Source: Nocardia altamirensis NBRC 108246 (GTDB lineage: Bacteria; Actinomycetota; Actinomycetes; Mycobacteriales; Mycobacteriaceae). From it: DNA of 64,000 nucleotides. A program made the translations under genes and the position numbers. Below, piece by piece: positions 26,401 through 35,400 of this stretch (position 1 is its first letter; each line of letters starts with the position of its first letter). The notes beneath the pieces were generated by a model, which ran no database searches, was not told the origin of the DNA, and saw only the letters and a program-made list of their open reading frames with translations. Location of the stretch: positions 58,771 through 122,770 of the forward strand of contig NZ_BDAY01000034.1 in the NCBI RefSeq assembly GCF_001612685.1, in the 5' to 3' direction.

Positions 26401-29400
26401 CAGCCGTGCACCGTCCACGCCGAAGGAAGCGGCGCTGGCCGCCCTGTTCGCCGAGGTGCTCGGGCTGGAGACGGTCGGCGTCGACGAGAGCTTCTTCGCG
26501 CTCGGCGGCGACAGCATCGTTTCCATCCAGCTGGTGTCGCGGGCGAAGGCCGCGGGCATCGGGCTAAGCGCACGAGATGTGTTCGAGCGCAAGACCGTTG
26601 CCGCGTTGGCCGCCGTCGCCACCGAGGTGCGCGCCCAGGTCGTGCACGAGCTGCCCGGCGGCGGCGTCGGCGGGGTCGAGCTGACCCCGATCGTGCACGC
26701 CATGCTGGCACAGGGCCCGACCTGGCAAAGGTACAGCCAGGCGGTGCTGATCGGGTTGCCCGCGGACATGACGCGGTCGCAGCTGGTCGCGGCCGTGCAG
26801 GCGCTGATCGATCAGCACGATCTGCTGCGGTCGACGCTGCGCCGCACCGAGGACGGCTGGACGTGGGAGGTGGCCGAGCGCGGCTCGGTCGATGCCGACG
26901 GCTTGGTCGAAGTCCGTACCGCAGGCGCCGATGTCGATGTAAGCACCGAACAGGCTTTGCAGCACGCCGCCGATCTGCTCGATCCCGCGGCGGGCGTCGT
27001 CGCGCGGTTCGTGCTGATCGAGCGCGCGGCCGCCGACCCGGTCTGCTGGCTCGTCCTGCACCACCTGGTGACCGACGGCGTGACCTGGCGCATCCTGCTG
27101 CCCGATCTGGCCACCGCGGCGTTCGGCGGCACGCTCGCTCCGGTGGGGACCTCGTTCCGGCGCTGGGCGCACGGGCAGGCCGCGCAGGCCGGCGAGCGCA
27201 CCGCCGAACTGGCGCTCTGGCAACGCATCCTGGCAACACCGGACCCGGCGCTCGGTGCGGGTCCGCTCGATCCCGCGCTCGATGTCGTGGCGACCATGGC
27301 GCAGCGGGAGACTCGGATCGCCACCGAGCTGGCGCACACCGTGCTCACCGCGGCACCCGATCGATTCCATTGCAGCGCAGACGATGTGCTGCTCGCTGCG
27401 CTCGCCATGGCGGTGAGCCGGTGGCGGGGCCGGACGGCGACGTTGGCCCACCCGTCGCCCGACCACCACCCCTCACGGAGTCGCTTCGCGACGCTGTTCA
27501 CCCTGGAAGGGCACGGGCGCATGGACGCGATCGTGCCCGGCGCCGACGTCGCGCGCACGGCAGGCTGGTTCACCAGCGTCTATCCGGTGGCCGTCGACCT
27601 GACCGGGATCGACCTGGCCGAGGCGTTCGCAGGCGGCGCCGCGGCGGGCGCCGCGATCAAGACCGCGAAGGAACAGCTCAGGGCGGTGCCCGACAAGGGC
27701 GTCGGCTTCGGCATGCTGCGCTACCTGGACGCGAGCACCGGCGCGGCACTCGCGGGCGGGCCGACCCCGCAGCTCAGCTTCAACTACCTGGGCCGGGCGA
27801 CGACCGGCGCGGACACCGGACCATGGCTGCCGCAACGCTTCGCGTCCACGCAAGACGATCGGGCGCCGCTGGCCGCCGTCGTCGACATCAACGCCGTGCT
27901 GACCGATGCCGGGCTCGAGGTCACCTGGGCCTACGCCACCCGGCTGCTCGACGCGGCCGATGTCGATCGGCTCGCCGAGCTCTGGCACGAGGCGCTGCGG
28001 GCGCTGGCCGCGCACGCCGAGACCGCGGGCGCGGGCGGGCGAACGCCGTCCGACTTCGCACTCGTTCCGGTGACACAGCCGCAGATCGAGACCTGGGAGC
28101 GCGGTTATCCGAATCTCGCTGACGTATGGCCGCTCTCGCCGTTGCAGTACGGGCTGTTGTTCCACGCGCTGTACGACTCCGACACCGCCGACGGTTATAC
28201 GGTGCAGTCACTGCTCACCCTGGCGGGCACCGTCGACGCGAGCCGGTTGCGTACCGCCGCAGCGGCATTGGTTTCGCGGCACGAGAACCTCCGGGTCGCC
28301 TTCGTGGAGACCGACGACGGCCCGCGCCAGCTCGTGCTCGCCGACGCCGAGATCCACTGGCAGGACATCGATCTGACCAGCATCCAGGATCCCGAGGAGC
28401 GCCGGCGTGAGCTGGACCGGGTGATCGCGCTCGACGCGCGAACGCGGTTCGACCTCACCCGCCCGCCGCTGATCCGCTTCACCCTGGTCAGGACCGAGGC
28501 CGACGCGTATCGGTTCCTGCTCACCAATCACCATCTGGTGCTCGACGGTTGGTCGACGCCGCTGCTGGTGCGCGAGCTGCTGACGCTGTACGTCACCTCG
28601 GGCGACGCGTCCGCGCTGCCGCCCGCGCATTCCTACCGCGAGTTCCTGTCCTGGCTGGCCGAGCAGAACGACGCCGAATCCCTTGCCGCATGGACGGAAT
28701 CGCTGGCAGGCATCGACACCCCGACCCGCGCGGTGCCGAGCCTGGCAGGCATCGAGTCGACCGAAACCGGCATGCTGTCGACCGAGCTGTCCGCCGACGC
28801 CGTCGCCCGCTTGGAGGCCGCGGCACGCGAATCCGGCGCCACCGTCAACACGCTGGTGCAGGCGGCATGGGCCATGCTGCTCGCGATGCTCACCGGCCGG
28901 ACCGATGTGGTGTTCGGCGGCACCGTCTCCGGCAGGCCGCCTGAGCTCGCAGGCGTCGAAGAAATGGTCGGCCTGTTCATCAACACCCTGCCGGTGCGGG
29001 TGCGGCTCGACCCGGCCGAGAAGGTAGTCGACCTGCTCGCCCGCGTGCAGGCCGAACAGGCGCGGCTGCTCGATCATCAGCATGTCGGTCTCGCCGCCAT
29101 CCACCAGGCGGTCGGACTCGCCGAACTCTTCGACACCCTCACCGTTTTCGAGTCCTATCCGATCGACCGCGAGGCGCTCTCGCAGGCGCTCGACATCGCG
29201 GGCATGCGGGTGATCGATGTCGAAGGCACCGACGCGACGCCGTATCCGTTGAACCTCATGGTCATTCCGTTGCGCGGCAGCAACGGCAACGACACCCTCC
29301 GGATCAGCCTGAAATTCATGGCCGATCAGCTCGATCCCGCTGCGGCACAGCCGCTGCTCGACCGCTTCGTGCGGCTGCTGACCCAGCTCGCCGACAACCC

Positions 29401-32400
29401 GCGCGCGCTGGTCTCTCAGCTGCAGTACTGCGACGACGCCGAACGCGCCACGCTGCTGCCGGTGCACGGCGCGGCGTCGCTGCCGCTGCGCACGCTGCCC
29501 GAGATCCTTGCTGCGGGTGCACAACTCGGCGGTGAAGGGATCGCGGTCAGCGCGGGCGACCTCACCATGAGCTACCGCGAACTCGACGCGTGGTCCAATC
29601 GCTTCGCCAGGGTGCTGCTGAAACGGGGTGTCGGGCGCGAGGTGTTCGTGGTGCTCGCGCTCACCCGGTCGCTGGAATCGGTGGTGGCGGTGTGGGCGCT
29701 GGCCAAGTCCGGCGCGGCCTTCGCGCCGCTCGACCCGAACTATCCGGTCGAGCGCATCGAGCACATGCTCACCGACTCCAAGGCGCCGATCGGCGTGACG
29801 GTCACCGCGTTCGGCGAGACGCTGCCAGGCACCATCGACTGGCTGCTGCTCGACGACCTCAACACCATCCGCCGGGTCATGACGGTCTCCGACGCGCCCA
29901 TCACCGACGCGGAACGCGGTGGGCCGATCGACATCGACCAGACGGCGTATCTGATCTACACCTCCGGCTCGACCGGCAAGCCGAAGGCGGTGCTGCTCAG
30001 CCATCGCGGCGTCGCCAATCTCGTTTCCACGCAACGGGAAACGCTCGACCTGGACGAGACGTCGAGTGCGCTGCAGGTGGCCTCGCCGAGCTTCGACGCC
30101 TCGGTGTTCGAGCTGCTGACCGCGCACGGCGCGGGCGGCAGGCTGGTGGTCTCGCCGCCGGATGTGTACGGCGGCACCGAGTTGGAGCGACTGCTGCGCG
30201 CCGAGCGGGTGACCCACGCGGTGATCACCCCGTCCGCGCTGGCCACCATGGAGCCCACCGACCTCGACGATCTGCGGGTGCTCTCGGTGGCCGGTGAGGC
30301 CGCCACCCCGGAGCTGATCGAACGCTGGGCGCCGGGGCGGCGGATGGTGAACCTCTACGGGCCGACCGAGTTCAGCATCTGGGCGACCGGTCCGGCCGAA
30401 CTCGTTGCCGGCGAGCCGATCACGATCGGCGGCCCGGTGCGTGGCGCGGCGACCATGGTGCTCGACACCTGGCTGCGGCCGGTACCCGTCGGCGTCGCAG
30501 GCGAGCTGTATCTGGCCGGGCCGGCGCTGGCGCGTGGCTATTTCAATCGGTTCGAGATGACGGCGAGCCGGTTCGTCGCCGATCCGTACGGCGTCCCCGG
30601 CGAGCGGATGTACCGGACTGGCGACATGGTGCGCTGGGTGCACGGCCGCGCGGACGAGCTCGAGCTGGAGTACCTGGGCCGCAGCGACTTCCAGGTGAAG
30701 ATCCGTGGGCTGCGCATCGAACTCGGCGAGATCGATGCGGTGCTGTCGCGCGACGACGAGGTCGAGTACGCGGTGACGATCGGCCGCGCCGGGCCTGCGG
30801 GCGCGACCGTGCTGGTGTCGTATGTGCTGCCACCGGAAGGGGTTCGGCTCGATACCGAACGGCTGCGGGTGCGGGTGGCCGCCGAGCTGCCCGGGTACAT
30901 GGTGCCGAGCTACCTGGTGGTGCTCGACACGATTCCGCTCACCCCGGTCGGCAAGCTGGACCGCAAAGCACTTCCGGTGCCGGACTTCTCGGAGACGCAC
31001 CGGCCGTACCTGGCGCCGCGGACACCGGTGGAGCAGGCGGTCGCCGCGGTGTTCAGCGACGTGCTCGGGCAGGGGCGGGTCAGCGTCGATGCGTCGTTCT
31101 TCGAGCTCGGCGGCAATTCGCTGAGCGCGACCAAGGTTGTCGCCAGGGTCAATTCGACGCTCGGCGCGACCATCGCGTTGCGTGACCTGTTCGACGCGCC
31201 AACCATCGCGCAGCTGTCAGCCCGAGTGGTCCCCTCCGTCGATATAGTGCCTGGCAGCTTCGCCCCGGCGCCGCGGATCCGGCCGGACCGCATTCCGCTC
31301 TCCCCCGCGCAGCAGCGCATGTGGGTGCTCAACCGGCTCGATCCCGGCTCGCCCGCGTACAACATCGCGGTGGCGTTGCGGCTCACCGGCGATCTGGATG
31401 TCGAGGCCATGCGCGCGGCGCTGGCCGACGTGGTCGCCAGGCACGAGAGTTTGCGCACCATCTACCCCGCCGACGCCGACGGGCCCCGACAGGTCATCGT
31501 CGCCACCGAGATGGCCGCGCCCGCACTGACGGTCGTGCCGACCGAGGACGGCGCGACACTGCGGGAGCAGCTCAACCTGTTGACCGGCAAGGGCTTCGAC
31601 ATCAGCAAGGAGCCGCCGCTGCGGGTCGGGTTGTTCCGGCCGGCGGCGGTCGATGCGCCCGCCGTGCACGTCGTCGTGCTCGTGGTGCACCACATCAGCG
31701 CCGACGGCGCGTCGATGGCGCCGTTGGCCACCGATCTGGTTGCCGCGTATTCGGAGCGCGCGGCAGGCGCGGACACCACCCGGGTTCCACTGCCGGTCCA
31801 GTACGCCGACTTCGCGCTGTGGCATCGGGAGCTGCTCGGCGCCGAGTCCGACCCGGATTCACTGGCGGCCAAGCAGATTCGGTACTGGACCGACACGCTC
31901 GCCGGTGCACCCGACGTCCTGGAGCTGCCCGCGGACCGGCCGCGACCCGCCGTGCAGTCGATGCGCAGCGCCGACGTCGAGTTCGCCATCGACGCCGAAC
32001 TGCACCGTGCCATGGTGGAATTCGCGGCGGCCAGGCAGGTCAGCCTGTTCATGGTCGTGCACGCGACGCTCGCCGTGCTGCTGGCCCGCCTCGGCGGCAC
32101 CGACGACGTGGTCGTCGGCACGCCGGTGGCCGGGCGTGGCCATGCGGCGCTGGACGACCTCGTCGGCATGTTCGTCAATACGCTCGCCTTGCGCACACAG
32201 GTCGATCCCGGTGCCAGCTTCGCCGACTTCCTCACCGCGGTCCGCTCGGCCGATCTCGACGCGTTCGCGGCCACCGACGTGTCCTTCGAACGACTCGTGC
32301 AGGCGTTGAATCCGGCCAGGTCCACGGCGCATCATCCGCTGTTCCAGGTGTCGCTGTCGCTGCAGAACTTCGTCGAGCCGGTGCTCGAGCTGCCCGGCTT

Positions 32401-35400
32401 GCGGATCGAGGTGGAGGACTTCGACCGGCGCGCTTCGCAATTCGACCTGACGTTCGACCTGCGGGAGCGCTTCGACGAGACGGGCCCCGCCGGGCTGGCC
32501 TGCGTATTGACCTACGCGACCGACCTGTTCGACGAGGCGACGGTGACGTCGTACGCCACCCGCTGGCGCCGCGTGCTCGCGACCGTGCTCGCCGCGCCCG
32601 ACGTGCGGCTGGCCGACATCGACATCCTCGACGAGCGCGAGCGCGCGGCGCTGATCCCGGTGCACGGCCTCGACAGTGTCGGAACGACAACGCTGCCCGC
32701 GCTGCTCGCCGCGACCGTCGCCCGGTATCCGGATCGGCCTGCTCTGGTCGCCGCGGGCGACACCACGACCTATCGGGAACTCGACGCGCACGCCAATCGC
32801 CTGGCACGGCTGCTGCTCGGCGCAGGCGCGGGCCCGGAAACCGTGGTCGCCCTCGGCCTGCCGCGTTCGCCGGATCTGCTCACCGGTATGTGGGCGGCGG
32901 CGAAGATCGGCGCGGCCTTCCTTCCGGTCGACCCGAAGCACCCGATCGAGCGGATCGATCACATGCTGACCGACTCCTCGGCCCGCGTCGGTCTCACCAT
33001 GAGCGCCTACCGCCCGATGCTGCCGGACAGCACCCGGTGGCTAGTGCTCGACGACCCGCATTTCGTCCTGCACTGGTCTACCGCGAGCGCACGCCCGCTG
33101 CGGGAACGCGAGTTGCCCAGGCCGATTCGGCTGGACAACCCGGCCTGGCTCATCTACACCTCCGGCTCCACCGGCACGCCGAAGGGCGTCGCCGTCTCCC
33201 ACCGCGGCATCGCCGATTTCGTTGCCGCGCAGGGTGATCTGCTCGATCTGGGCGAGGAGTCCCGGGTATTGCACGTTGCCTCACCGAGTTTCGACGCGTC
33301 GATACTCGAGGCGCTGATGGCGTTCGGGTGGGGCGGCGCGTCGGTCGTGTCGCCGCCGGAGGTGTTCGGCGGCAGCGCGCTCGCCGAGCTGATCGACGCG
33401 GAGCAGGTCACCCACGTGATGATCACCCCGTCCGCGCTCGCCACGATCGATCCGGCCGAGGTCTCGGGTGTGCAGGTGCTCGCCGTCGGCGGCGAGGCGG
33501 TCGGCGCCGAGCTCATCGACCGGTGGTGCGCACCGCGGCGTGGTCGGCGCGGCATGCGGATGGTGAATCTGTACGGCCCCACCGAGTTCACTGTCGTGGC
33601 AACAGGTTCCGCGCTGAGCCCGGGCACGCCGGTCACTCTCGGTCCGCCCATTCGCGGTGCGGCCGCCCTGGTGCTCGACGGCAGGCTGCAGCCGGTTCCG
33701 GTCGGCGTCGCCGGTGAGCTCTTCCTCGCCGGGCACGCGCTGGCGCGTGGCTACCATGCCAGGCCGGGTCTCACCGCGGGCCGCTTCGTCGCGAATCCCT
33801 ATGGCGCGCCGGGCGAACGGATGTATCGCACGGGTGACCTCGTGCGCTGGACATACGGTTCCGGTGCGGCAAGCCGGGCCGGTGCGGAACCCGGGCTGGT
33901 GCTGGAATACCTCGGCCGCACCGATTTCCAGGTCAAGGTGCGCGGTCAGCGGATCGAGCTCGGCGAGATCGACGCGGTCCTCGGCAAGTTGGACGGCGTC
34001 GATTTCGCGCTGACGCTCGGTGTCACCGGACCGGCGGGCTCGACCGCATTGGTGGCCTATCTGGTGCGCAAGCCGAGCGTCGAACTCGACCTGGCACAGG
34101 TGCGCGAGGCCGCCGCCGAGACCTTGCCCGGCTATATGGTCCCGTCCGCCTTTGTCGTCCTGGACGAGATCCCGCTCACCGCGGTGGGCAAGCTCGACCG
34201 AAAAGCATTGCCTGCACCGGATTTCAGCGCCGAGGAGACCGAGTACCGGGCGCCGCGGACGGCGACGGAGGAGGCGTTGGCGCAGATCATCGCCGAGCTG
34301 CTCGGCCTGGACAAGGTCGGCATCGATGCCTCGTTCTTCGACCTCGGCGGCGACAGCATTCTCGCGATCCAGCTGGTGTCGCGGGCAAAGCAGCGCGGCA
34401 TCGACTGCACACCGCTGCAGGTGTTCGAGCACCGCACCGTTGCCGCGCTGGCCGCGGCGGTCGCCGGTCCGGTGGAGGCGCTGGCCGAGCTGCCGGGCGG
34501 CGGCATCGGTGCACTGCCGCTCACGCCGATGATGCGGTCGCTGATCGACGTGGGTGGCGGCCGCAGGCACCCGGCCCGGACCGCAGTGCTCGAGCTGCCG
34601 ATCGGGATCGAACACGACCAGGTGATCGCCACCGTCGCGGCGGCGGTCGACCGGCACGACATGCTGCGGGCGCGGCTGTCCCGCCACGATGCGCTGGACT
34701 GGCGACTGCAGGTGGGCGAGCCCGGCTCGGTCGACGTCGGCGCGCTGGTGCACCGGATCGAGTTCGATGCCGCGGCCGACCCGGTCGATCTGCGCGAATA
34801 CGTGACAGCCGAACTGGATTCGGCGACGCACCGGCTCGATCCCGCGAACGGCGTTGTGCTGCGGTGCCTCTGGCTCGACCCGATCGGCGATGCAGGACGC
34901 CGGACCAGGGCAGGCCTGCTCGTGGTGCTGGCGCACCCGCTGCTGGTCGACGATGCCTCCTGGCGCATTCTGCTGCCGGACCTGCTGGCCGCCTGGGCCC
35001 AGGTCTCGGTCGGGAACACCCCGGTGCTCGCGGAGACCGGCACGTCGATGCGCCGGTGGGCACACGCGCTCACCGACGAAGCACGCACGGCGCAGCGAGT
35101 TCTCGAACTCGGCTATTGGCAGGGCGTTCTCGCCCACGCGGATCCGCCCCTCGGTGTCAGGGCGCTCGACCCGGTCATCGACAAGGCGCGCAGGCTGCGC
35201 ACCGTCCGCTGTGAGGTGTCCGAAGACGTGACCGCGGCAGTCCTCACCGAACTGCCTACTCGGTTCGCAGGCGCGGCCGACGACATCCTGCTCACCGCGC
35301 TCACGCTCGCGCTGCTGCGGTGGCGCGCACAGCGATCCGGCGATCGGCGTCCCGACGTGTTGCTCCGGCTCGAAGGCCACGGCCGACCGGAGCAGGCGAT

